A stretch of 64,000 nucleotides of DNA from Streptomyces sp. NRRL WC-3626 (GTDB lineage: Bacteria; Actinomycetota; Actinomycetes; Streptomycetales; Streptomycetaceae): assembly GCF_000718785.1 (NCBI RefSeq), contig NZ_JOCA01000008.1, positions 124,001-188,000 of the forward strand, written 5' to 3'. The first letter of the stretch is position 1. Each line of letters starts with the position of its first letter. Shown in pieces: positions 9,641 through 17,641 of the stretch. The notes below the pieces were generated by a model. That model was given only the letters and a program-made list of their open reading frames with translations. It made no database searches and was not told where the DNA came from. The position numbers and the translations under genes are program-made.

Positions 9641-10597
9641 TCAGGGAACTGACCGGGGTGCGCCCGCCTGCCGCGGCATGACCGGTGCCTGCGGAAGCAG
9701 GAACGGCCGCCGGGGGTCCTCCGGCGGCATCCTGCGGGTGGCGAGGGCCGGTTCGGGGGCCGGGAGGTACGGGGCGAGGGCCGCGTACACCTCGGCCGCG
9801 CCGGCGGGCCGGTCCTCGGGGCGTTTGGCGAGCAGGGCGTCGGTCAGGTCCTGGAGCGCGGGCGGGGCGTCCAGGCGGGGCGGGGCCGCGGTGAGGTGCC
9901 GGGTCACCAGCTCGGCGGGGTTCCGGGCGTCGAAGGGCGGGCGGCCGGTGAGCAGGTGGTGCAGGAGGCACCCGACCGCGTAGAGGTCGCTGCGCCCGTC
10001 CAGCGGCCTGTCCCCCGAGAGGAGTTCGGGTGAGGCGTAGGCGACGTTGCCCAGTGCCTCGCCGATCACGGTGAGCTGCGGGGCGGCGTCCGAGAGGACC
10101 TTCACCAGACCGAAGTCGAGGATCTTCACCAGGCCGCTGGCGCGGACCATGACGTTCTGCGGCTTGAGGTCCCGGTGCACGAGGCCGGCGTCGTGCGCGG
10201 CGGACAGCCCGGAGCACAGCTGCGCGGCGACGGACACGGCGGCGGGCACGGTCAGCCGCCCGTCGTCGGCGCCGTCGACCACGTTGTCGAGGGTCGTCCC
10301 GTCGACGAGCTGCATCACCAGACAGCACACGTCCTCGGTGACGGCGGCGTCGTACACGGTGGTGATGTTGGCGTGGTCGAGCCGGGCGGCCGCCTTCGCC
10401 TCCCGCTCGAACCGCGCGAGGGCGGTACGGCGCAGATCCGGCACGGCGAGCAGGTCCGCGGCTACGGTCTTCACGGCGACGGGCCGCTCCAGGAAGACGT
10501 CCACCCCCTGCCACACATGCCCCATGGCCCCCCGCCCCAGCACCCGGTCCAGCCGGTACCGGCCCCGCACCACCTTGCCCGCGGCGAACTGCTCCAC
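9641..10597 (-). CDS. Soluble Ser/Thr protein kinase, last gene of the Hsp70-RNase operon
   Basis: The start is GTG 10597 (VEQFAAGKVVRGRYRL), directly preceded by an excellent GGAGGAGAAGG; a much longer open frame upstream is spurious. The 318-residue protein is essentially a kinase domain: glycine loop GRGAMGHVWQG, catalytic lysine VAVKTV, HRDLKPQNV, DFGLVKV and SPELLSG, all intact. There is no membrane segment, PASTA or TPR region, only a short proline-rich tail. It lies 56 bases after the Hsp70-NYN gene on the same strand and is probably cotranscribed. The natural inference is that it phosphorylates an operon partner. Confidence 0.9.
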   Translation of the reverse strand: MEQFAAGKVVRGRYRLDRVLGRGAMGHVWQGVDVFLERPVAVKTVAADLLAVPDLRRTALARFEREAKAAARLDHANITTVYDAAVTEDVCCLVMQLVDGTTLDNVVDGADDGRLTVPAAVSVAAQLCSGLSAAHDAGLVHRDLKPQNVMVRASGLVKILDFGLVKVLSDAAPQLTVIGEALGNVAYASPELLSGDRPLDGRSDLYAVGCLLHHLLTGRPPFDARNPAELVTRHLTAAPPRLDAPPALQDLTDALLAKRPEDRPAGAAEVYAALAPYLPAPEPALATRRMPPEDPRRPFLLPQAPVMPRQAGAPRSVP

Positions 10598-10653
10598 GCG
10601 CGCCTTCTCCTCCGGTCGAGTTCCAGCGGCACGTCCCGCACGTGCCGTCGGCG

Positions 10654-12756
10654 TCAGGAGCGCCGTGCTCCCGCCCCGGCGGCGTTGGGCCGGCGGGGGT
10701 TGAAGACCCAGACTCCCTGGGACTGGGTGGCGCCCAGCACCCTGCCGACGTCCAGGAGCCAGGGGTTCGCCCTCTGGAACGGTGCGAAGTTGTCGTTGGA
10801 CACGATCACTCCGCCCACCTCCTCCGCGATGGAGATGACCAGGGCGTCCCCGCGGCCTTCGGTGCCCGCCGGGGGCTGCACCACGGTGCCGGCCGCGATG
10901 GCCTCCTCCACCAGGGGACGCTCGTGGGGAGCGACGTCGTGCCGGAGCGTCGCGTCGACGACGACGTGGATGTCCCGGTCGGAGTTCTTGAACCGCAGCG
11001 ACTTGATGGCGGCCTGCAGCGCCTGGAAGCTGGGCAGTCCGCCTGCCGCGCGCGGCGGACGGCCGTTCCACGCGAGGTTGGAACCGTCGACGACCAGGGG
11101 CGCGCCAGGCTTCTCGGGGGCCTTGCGCGACCCGGCCATGGCAGCGGGCGTGGGGCGGGTGGCGGGGGTGCCGGCCGTCGTCACGGCGGCGGCCCGTCCC
11201 GGTTCCGGGGCTGCCGCGACCGACTGGGGGTGGGTGGGGCGGGGCGTCTCGCGGCCGGTCGTGCGCAGGGAGAGGAGGTCGTTGAGTTCCCTCTCGATCT
11301 CCGGCGGCACGGTGCTGTCGCCGAAGACCCTGACCTCACCGTCGAGGACGGTCAGTCCCGTCTTCTGCAGTGTGGCGCGCACCGTCAGCAGGCCTTCCTT
11401 GCTGTACGTGTACTCGAGGTCGAAGGCGCCGTCCTCGGCCGCTCCGGAACGTTCCGGGTAGGCGAGGGTGAGTTCGGTGAGCTTCACGTTGTCGGGGTGG
11501 TCCACGGGCCGGTCGGGATCGCCTTCCCACACCTCGACGGTCAGTCTGGACACTCCGTCCCTGGACGGCTGGTACGACTTCCTGCGCTGCTGGGGAAGGC
11601 GCTGGTTGCGGTCGATGAGCGCGCTGAACTCCCGCTTGCCGTGCCGGTCCTTGGTGATGGTGCCGAGGGCGTGGGTGTTGACGACACGGATGATGCTCTT
11701 GAGCTCGCCGTCCATGGCGGCGGCGCAGACCGCGGCTCCCTCGGCGACGGCGGTCAGCGGGTGGCAGAGTTCCGCGCCGACGAGTTCGCAGTCCAGCGCC
11801 TCGGCCACCGCGTCACGCACGGCGGGGATCTGGCTGCTCCCGCCGATCATCAGGACCGCTTTGAGTTCACCGGGGTCGATGCGGGCCTGTTCGAGGCACT
11901 CCTCGACCGGGTCGAGGGCGCGGGTGATGAGGTCCTGGATCTCGGCCGAGAACTCGTCCTGGCCGATCTCCACGGCGTTCCCGTCCGGCGTGACGATGCG
12001 CACGGACTCCTGGGACGACAGCAGGATCTTGTTGCGCTCGATCTCGAGGGCGAACTGCCGCCGCTCCGACTCGGACCACTTCCCGCGTGCGGGCGCCCGC
12101 TCGAGGACCATACGGCGCAGGCGCGCGTCGATCTCCAGTCCGCCGAGCTTGTTGACGCCCCGGCTGGCCTTCTCGTCGAAGAACCCGTCGTCGTGCAGCA
12201 GCAGGGTGGCGTCCATGGTTCCGCCGCCCCAGTCGAAGACGAGGAACTCCCCGTCCTCCTCCAGGGTGTGCGCGTAGGCGATGGCGGCGGCCGTGGGTTC
12301 GTTCAGCAGGGTCTTGACGGAGATGCCCGCCGCCCGCGCCGCTTCCCGGGTGCGGAACCGTGCCGCTCCGGTGGCGTTCGCCGGTACGGTGATCACCGCT
12401 TCGCCGATCTCCGTCGCGGCTTCCTCCTCCGCCGCGACGGCCATCGAGCGGAACACTCCGGCGGCCGCGGTCGTGGCGGCGAAGCGCCGCCCGCCGACGG
12501 TCACGAGCGGCTCCTCGCGCAGCATGCGCTTGCACGCCTCGACCGCCTGCTCGGAGCGCAGTTTGGCCTCCCAGCCGAACAGGGCTCCGGGGCGCAGCGA
12601 ACTCGTGCCCACCACCGACGGGTAGAGCTTCTCGAACCCGGGCCGTTCCCAGTCGGCGTCGAGTCCCTGGCCGCCGAGTTCCAGGATCTCGACGTACTCG
12701 CCGTTCCACTGGGCGGCGACCGAGTTCGTGGTGCCGAAGTCGATACCCGTCGTCAT
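10654..12756 (-). CDS. Hsp70-family ATPase fused to a C-terminal Zc3h12a/Regnase-like NYN ribonuclease domain
   Basis: 700 residues from ATG 12756, overlapping the preceding gene by four bases (ATGA). Residues 1-~350 form an actin/Hsp70 ATPase: phosphate-1 loop TTGIDFGTTNSVAA, phosphate-2 FDWGGGTMDATLL (174-186), adenosine motif LMIGGSSQIPAVRDA (302-316). Residues ~355-500 resemble a short substrate-binding beta region, and ~500-550 are a Pro/Ala-rich linker. Residues ~551-690 match a Regnase-type NYN/PIN RNase: VVDGSN (Asp557), VVVDATLRHD (Asp601), GRGDALV (Asp637) and GGVIVSNDNF (Asp655). The acidic metal-binding residues are present, so an active RNase is predicted. Known: Regnase NYN domains cleave RNA with Mg2+. 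Inferred: the Hsp70 part gates or targets the RNase. Confidence 0.88.
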   Translation of the reverse strand: MTTGIDFGTTNSVAAQWNGEYVEILELGGQGLDADWERPGFEKLYPSVVGTSSLRPGALFGWEAKLRSEQAVEACKRMLREEPLVTVGGRRFAATTAAAGVFRSMAVAAEEEAATEIGEAVITVPANATGAARFRTREAARAAGISVKTLLNEPTAAAIAYAHTLEEDGEFLVFDWGGGTMDATLLLHDDGFFDEKASRGVNKLGGLEIDARLRRMVLERAPARGKWSESERRQFALEIERNKILLSSQESVRIVTPDGNAVEIGQDEFSAEIQDLITRALDPVEECLEQARIDPGELKAVLMIGGSSQIPAVRDAVAEALDCELVGAELCHPLTAVAEGAAVCAAAMDGELKSIIRVVNTHALGTITKDRHGKREFSALIDRNQRLPQQRRKSYQPSRDGVSRLTVEVWEGDPDRPVDHPDNVKLTELTLAYPERSGAAEDGAFDLEYTYSKEGLLTVRATLQKTGLTVLDGEVRVFGDSTVPPEIERELNDLLSLRTTGRETPRPTHPQSVAAAPEPGRAAAVTTAGTPATRPTPAAMAGSRKAPEKPGAPLVVDGSNLAWNGRPPRAAGGLPSFQALQAAIKSLRFKNSDRDIHVVVDATLRHDVAPHERPLVEEAIAAGTVVQPPAGTEGRGDALVISIAEEVGGVIVSNDNFAPFQRANPWLLDVGRVLGATQSQGVWVFNPRRPNAAGAGARRS

Positions 12757-13415
12757 GCTTCCTCCCCCGCTGCTCCGCCGTCGTCCGCGGGAATTCTCCG
12801 CAGGTGTCCGGCCAGTACGACCTTGCCGGTCAGTTCGTCCACGTACGCCGGCCGCAGCACTTCGAAGCCGTCGCCCTCGCCCTCGGTGACGACGAACCGG
12901 TCCGATTCCTCCGGCTCGGTCAGTCTGCTGAGGCGCAGTTGCCGCAGGTGGTCCTCGAGTGTGCCGGTGACGAGGTCACCGCCGTGGTCGGGCTGGGTCC
13001 ACAGCAGCGCGTCGATCTCGGCGAGCCGTCCCGCGAACTGGGCGCGGGTGCGGAACTCGTCGAGTACGGCCTTGCGTACGACCACGTTGAGGCCGGTGGC
13101 CGGTGCGGTGTCACCGTCGGTCGTCACGGACTCCAGGGCGGCGGGGATCCGTTCGACCACCCCCTGGATGATCGTCTTGGCGTCGATGGGCTCAAGGGGT
13201 TCGGGTGCGTCCACGGGAGCGAGGGGTTGGGCCGCGTCCTGCCCGCGCTCCCGCTTGTCCCTGCGCCGTTGCAGTCCGCCAGGTTTGTGCGGCGCGTCCA
13301 CGTGGCTGTGGCCCGGCTGTATCTGCCCGCAGTGCGGGCAGGGGCGGTGCGGGCGCTGGTTCTTGGGGATCTTCACCTTCCCACGGCTTGCCGTGGTCTT
13401 CTTCTTCTCGGCCAT
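12753..13415 (-). CDS. Small protein with N-terminal zinc-ribbon-like motif
   Basis: 220 residues starting MAEKKKTTASRGKVKIP at ATG 13415. The strongly basic N terminus is followed by PCPHCGQIQPGHSH (residues 25-38), a CxxC plus HxH arrangement that could bind zinc. A charged linker leads to a C-terminal region of unknown fold (VVVRKAVLDEFRTRAQFAGRL and later YVDELTGKVVLAGHLRRI). The stop codon overlaps the start of the Hsp70-NYN gene (ATGA), implying translational coupling and a linked role, perhaps as nucleic-acid-binding adaptor. I do not recognise a named family. Confidence 0.75.
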   Translation of the reverse strand: MAEKKKTTASRGKVKIPKNQRPHRPCPHCGQIQPGHSHVDAPHKPGGLQRRRDKRERGQDAAQPLAPVDAPEPLEPIDAKTIIQGVVERIPAALESVTTDGDTAPATGLNVVVRKAVLDEFRTRAQFAGRLAEIDALLWTQPDHGGDLVTGTLEDHLRQLRLSRLTEPEESDRFVVTEGEGDGFEVLRPAYVDELTGKVVLAGHLRRIPADDGGAAGEEA

Positions 13416-13464
13416 GGGCTGGTCGGGCCTCGCTCACCGTCGTGCGTCGGGTCGGGGAAAGCCG

Positions 13465-15201
13465 TCAGCGGGTGGAACCGTGACGGTCGAGATGCGGCGG
13501 GGTACTGCGGAAGTCGTCGAGGAGTTCGACGGACGCCAGGGCGCGGATGGACTCGAGGTCCGCGCCGCTCGTGAGGGCGGTCCTGCGTGCCATCGGCTCC
13601 AGCGGCGGGACGAGCCGTCCGGGTACGGCGTCGGGCTGCGCGGAGCGGGCCGGGTCGAGCGGCGCCCGGAAGAAGACGTCGAATCCCGCCTCGTGGCGGG
13701 CCGCCTCGTCGATGCGGTCCTGTGCCAGGTTGAGCCGTGCCTGGGCCGCCTGGTCGCCGTGCTCCTCGTAGTCGCGGAAGAGGGCGCGACAGTGCCGTTC
13801 CCAGCTTTCCGCGCCGTGGTCCAGGCCGATGTCCAGGAACGGGTTCGTCATCATGCCGCGCTTGTTCTTCGGCGTCGCCCGCCAGGCGCCGACGTGCCTG
13901 AGGTTGCGCTCGGCGACCGGCCCCCCGTCCTCGGCCGCCTTCTCCGCGTACGTCTTCGCGAGGTCCAGTTGTTCTCTCGCGGCCCAGTCGCTGCCCGCGT
14001 CGGCCGACGTGACGGCGGTGGCGTAGGCGGCGATCGTGTAGGCCTCGGCCAGGAGTTCGGCGGGCAGCGAGGGGCCGGGGGCGGTCTTCCGCTCCCGTAC
14101 GAAGGATTCGGCCTGCCGGCGTGCCCCGTCCAGGTCGCCGGACTTCAGCAGGTCGTACGCCCGGCCGAGTGCGACCAGCGCGTAGAACTCGCCGCGCCGG
14201 GGGTCGACGGTCTCGGTCGGCCGCCACAGCGCGGCCATCAGTTTCCACAGTCCCCGGTCGCGGAGGGTGTCGCGGTCCCACTGGCCGACGAGGGCCCCGG
14301 ATCTGAGGTCGCGCAGCTGGATCTGCTGAGCGCGCGGGAGTACGGCGTCCAGCGCGTCGAGGGACGACAACTGGACGTCTCTGGCGACGTCGTAGAGCAG
14401 GTCCCAGACGTCTTCCGGTTCCTGCCTCAGGAGTGTCTCGTCGGCGAGGAACGCCCTGCGGCGCAGCGCGTCCTGCCAGTCGAGCCGTTCCGCGTCCTGC
14501 GGGCCGACCGTGTGGGGGGCGAGACGGGCGCGCAGGTAGAGCGCTTCGTCCCCGGCCCGGGCCAGCCAGGGCTCGTCGTCCGTCAGGAGGCCTCCGTGGT
14601 CCACGAGGTCGTCGAGGACCGACAGCGGCGCCCAGGGGAGGACCTGGGTCAGAACGGCGTTCGGCAGGGGTATCGCGCCGCGGGTGGCGGCGGTGACGAA
14701 GAGGGAGAAGGCCGGGCCGCCGGAGACCGCGTGGGATCGCGTGCCGAGGAGTTCGACGCCGGGAGCGGTGGAACACAGGACGCGGCAGCGGTCCGATCCC
14801 CGCTCGCCGAGCCAGCGGACCCCCGCGGCCCACAGGCTCCGCAGGTGTCCGAGCACGGCCTCGGGCTCCAGGGTCGCGAGGCCCGCCCGCACCGCGGGGA
14901 GCAGTGTCTCGCGGTCCGGTGTCCCCGCGACGGCCCGGTCCAGGGTGTCCCGCTGGCCGTCCGTCAGCTCGGGAGCGGCCGCGAAGTCCCGGAGCATCAC
15001 CAGTACGGCGTCGATGGCCTCGTCGCCGTTGACGCCGAGCCAGCGCCATTTGCGTCGGCCGAAGCCGGTCGCGGCGCTCTGCCCCTGGCTCGACCGGCGC
15101 TCTCGCGCTCGGGCCAGGCGTTCCTTCTCGGCGGCTATCGCCGCGCGGCGGGCGGCGACCGGGTCGGTCATGTCGTACACGCCGACACTGTAACCGCGCA
15201 C
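13465..15201 (-). CDS. Large helical-repeat protein, first gene of the Hsp70-RNase operon
   Basis: 578 residues. I keep GTG 15201 because AGGTGAGGA lies five bases upstream; ATG 15171 (MTDPVAARRAAIAAEKERL) has no good ribosome site. The N terminus is a basic, Ala/Arg-rich helix. The rest is mostly helical, with a TPR-like section around residues 325-460 (FYALVALGRAYDLLKSGDLDGARRQ; AEAYTIAAYATAV; LDLAKTYAEKAAEDG). No catalytic motif or membrane segment is seen. As leader of a four-gene unit ending in a kinase, it may be the scaffold or sensor. The family is unrecognised. Confidence 0.72.
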   Translation of the reverse strand: MRGYSVGVYDMTDPVAARRAAIAAEKERLARARERRSSQGQSAATGFGRRKWRWLGVNGDEAIDAVLVMLRDFAAAPELTDGQRDTLDRAVAGTPDRETLLPAVRAGLATLEPEAVLGHLRSLWAAGVRWLGERGSDRCRVLCSTAPGVELLGTRSHAVSGGPAFSLFVTAATRGAIPLPNAVLTQVLPWAPLSVLDDLVDHGGLLTDDEPWLARAGDEALYLRARLAPHTVGPQDAERLDWQDALRRRAFLADETLLRQEPEDVWDLLYDVARDVQLSSLDALDAVLPRAQQIQLRDLRSGALVGQWDRDTLRDRGLWKLMAALWRPTETVDPRRGEFYALVALGRAYDLLKSGDLDGARRQAESFVRERKTAPGPSLPAELLAEAYTIAAYATAVTSADAGSDWAAREQLDLAKTYAEKAAEDGGPVAERNLRHVGAWRATPKNKRGMMTNPFLDIGLDHGAESWERHCRALFRDYEEHGDQAAQARLNLAQDRIDEAARHEAGFDVFFRAPLDPARSAQPDAVPGRLVPPLEPMARRTALTSGADLESIRALASVELLDDFRSTPPHLDRHGSTR

Positions 15202-15305
15202 GAAATCCTCACCTACCCCTCCCCTGAACTGCGATTCCCCAGGTCACCCCTCCCTGCCGGAAGCAACACCAGAGAAGCACAGCAATGAAAGCATCGTCAA
15301 TCACT

Positions 15306-15333
15306 TTGACAGATGTGGCGAACGCTGTAGGTT
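15306..15333 (+). promoter_or_regulatory. Predicted sigma-70/HrdB-type promoter for the HTH-methyltransferase gene
   Basis: TTGACA (15306-15311) and TAGGTT (15328-15333) are separated by 16 bases, matching the Streptomyces HrdB consensus TTGACN / TAGRRT closely. They lie about 38 bases upstream of the ATG at 15372, in an AT-richer divergent intergenic region shared with the Hsp70-RNase operon. Confidence 0.65.
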
Positions 15334-15371
15334 GTTGACTGCTCACTCCAGAGAGGGTCAGGACTCCCGCC

Positions 15372-17537
15372 ATGCCTCAGCAGCCATCCGCGCAGGTGAC
15401 CGCAGCCGAGATCTCCCGTATCGCGGGGGTCACGCGTGCCACGGTCAGCAACTGGCGCCGTCGGCACGAGGACTTCCCCGCGCCGGCCGGCGGCACGGAC
15501 AGCAGTCCGCTGTACGACCTGGAGTCCGTGCGCGCCTGGCTCGCCTCACGCGGTCACGCCTCGGCGGCGACGCCGTCGGAGGAGCTGCGTACGACGCTGC
15601 GCCTGCGCGTACAGAGCGGCGGCAGCGGTACGTCGGAGGGGCTGCTGCTTCTCGTCCTCGCGGCGGCCGGGCATACGGCGGCGGAGCTGACGGCCGCCAT
15701 GGAGCTGCCGGACGCGGATCTCGTGGCGCACGCGCGGCGGGACACGGTGGCGGCGGCGGACGCCGTGCCGGCCGCCGATCCGGTGCGTTTCGAGGCGGGG
15801 GACGCGGCGGCGCTGCGCGCGCTGTACGCGTGTGTACGGGACGAGGGCGCCCAGGCCGCGCTGGGTGTGCTCGCGGAACGGGAGCTGGAGGACAGTGCCG
15901 CGTCCGGCGCGTATCAGACGCCCGCGCCGCTGGCCGATCTGATGGCCCGTCTGATCCCGGGTTCACCGTCCGTCGTCCTGGACCCGGCCTGCGGTGGCGG
16001 CACCCTGCTGGCGGCCGCCGCCCGGCGGGGGGCGCGTGAGCTGTACGGCCAGGACAGCCTGCCCGTGCAGGCCCGGCGCAGCGCCGTGAGCCTGATGCTG
16101 ACGGCGCCGGAGGCCACGGTCACCGTGCGCGCCGCCGACAGTCTGCGCGCGGACGCGTTCGCGGGGCTGGTCGCGGACGCGGTGCTGTGCAATCCGCCGT
16201 ACGGCGTCCGGGACTGGGGGCACGACGAGCTGGCCTACGACCCCCGCTGGGCGTACGGCGTACCGGCCCGCGCCGAGTCCGAACTGGCGTGGGCGCAGCA
16301 CGCGCTCGCCCATCTCGCCCCCGGCGGCTACGCGGCACTGCTGCTGCCCCCGGCCACGGCCGGGCGCGCGTCGGGGCGGCGGGTGCGGCAGGAGCTGGTG
16401 CGCAGCGGGGCTCTGCGGGCGGTGATCGCGCTGCCGGTGGGCGCGTCGGTGCCACTGCACATCGGGCTTCAGGTGTGGGTGCTGCAGCGGCCCGAACCGG
16501 GCGGCGCCGAGCGCAAGTCGGTGCTCTTCGTGGACACGGCGTCGGCGGGGCCGTCGGCGGACCGTACGCGGGGGGCGAGCCGGTCCGCCTCCCTGGACTG
16601 GCCGGGTGTCACGGCTCGCGCCCTGGACGCGTGGCGGGCGTTCACGGAGGACGCGGAGACGTTCGAGGGCGAACCCGGTGTCGCGCGCGCGGTCGCCGTG
16701 GTGGATCTGCTGGACGACGTGGTGGATCTGACCCCGGCCCGGCTCGTACGGGCGTCACGTTCCGAGGCCGATCCCGCGGAGCTGTCGGCCGAGGTCGACG
16801 CCACCCGCCGGGACCTCGCCCGGGCCGCGAAGGCGCTCGCGCGGGCCGCCGGTCGCGAGGAGTGGAGCGCGGCGGGGGCGGCAGCGCGGGAGTGGCGGAC
16901 GGCCACGGCGTCCGACCTCGCGCGCGGAGGGGCGCTCACCCTGCTGCGTACGGTGCCGGAGGGCACGCGCGGGCGGGCGGAGGACGACGGGAGCGGGGAG
17001 CGGGGGGAGGTCCGCGCGGTGCTCACCGGCTCGGACATCTCGCGCGGTTCGGGTCCCACGGGCGACCCGGCGGAGCTGCGGAGCGACATGGCTCCGGTGA
17101 TCGCCGTGGGGGACGTTCTCGTACGGGCGGTCGTGGGCGGGGACGGCCCGATGGCCCGGGTGGCGGGCGAGGAGGACGCCGGCGCGCTGCTCGGACTCCA
17201 CATCCACCTGTTCCGCCCGGACCCGAAGCGCCTGGACGCCTGGTTCCTCGCCGGGTTCCTGGGCGCGGACGAGAACATCGCGGGCGCGTCGACCGGCAGC
17301 ACGGTGCTCAGCGTCAGTCCGGGGCGACTGCGGGTGCCGTTGCTGCCGCTGGAGGAGCAGCGGCGGTACGGCGATGCCTTCCGGCATGTGCACGCGCTCC
17401 GGGCGGAGGCCCGGCGGGCCATGCGGCTGGCGGAGGAAACGGCGCGGTTGCTGGCGGGCGGGCTCACGGGCGGGCAGCTGCTGCCGTCGCGGGAGGCGGC
17501 GGAGGCGCCCGGTCCGGGTGGCGATTCGCCCCATTAG
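15372..17537 (+). CDS. HTH - N6-adenine DNA methyltransferase - specificity-domain fusion
   Basis: 721 residues from ATG 15372. An N-terminal MerR/XRE-like helix-turn-helix (TAAEISRIAGVTRATVSNW, residues 10-30) precedes a class gamma adenine methyltransferase core with motif I DPACGGGTLL (about 204-213) and intact motif IV NPPYG (about 273-277). The C-terminal ~200 residues resemble an HsdS target-recognition half: SDMAPVIAVGDVLVRAV, then STVLSVSPGRLRVPLLPLEE and a terminal coiled coil. It should bind SAM and methylate adenine at its own target. No nuclease is fused. It sits 104 bases before hsdM but has its own specificity part, so it may be independent of the type I system. It is related to the truncated methyltransferase at the end of the window. 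Confidence 0.82.
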   Translation: MPQQPSAQVTAAEISRIAGVTRATVSNWRRRHEDFPAPAGGTDSSPLYDLESVRAWLASRGHASAATPSEELRTTLRLRVQSGGSGTSEGLLLLVLAAAGHTAAELTAAMELPDADLVAHARRDTVAAADAVPAADPVRFEAGDAAALRALYACVRDEGAQAALGVLAERELEDSAASGAYQTPAPLADLMARLIPGSPSVVLDPACGGGTLLAAAARRGARELYGQDSLPVQARRSAVSLMLTAPEATVTVRAADSLRADAFAGLVADAVLCNPPYGVRDWGHDELAYDPRWAYGVPARAESELAWAQHALAHLAPGGYAALLLPPATAGRASGRRVRQELVRSGALRAVIALPVGASVPLHIGLQVWVLQRPEPGGAERKSVLFVDTASAGPSADRTRGASRSASLDWPGVTARALDAWRAFTEDAETFEGEPGVARAVAVVDLLDDVVDLTPARLVRASRSEADPAELSAEVDATRRDLARAAKALARAAGREEWSAAGAAAREWRTATASDLARGGALTLLRTVPEGTRGRAEDDGSGERGEVRAVLTGSDISRGSGPTGDPAELRSDMAPVIAVGDVLVRAVVGGDGPMARVAGEEDAGALLGLHIHLFRPDPKRLDAWFLAGFLGADENIAGASTGSTVLSVSPGRLRVPLLPLEEQRRYGDAFRHVHALRAEARRAMRLAEETARLLAGGLTGGQLLPSREAAEAPGPGGDSPH

Positions 17538-17641
17538 GCACGCGCGCCTCCACATATAGACCACACTTGTCGGACCGCCCGGCCCACTGATCGGCTCGGG
17601 CGGCGGGGTCGGGACATTTCGGAAGGAATCCGGGGATCCAG

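Noticed and set aside
10642..15288. Plus-strand open frame of about 1550 codons across the Hsp70-RNase operon
   Set aside because: It lies antisense to four genes with clear motifs and is low-complexity; an artefact of GC-rich codon use.
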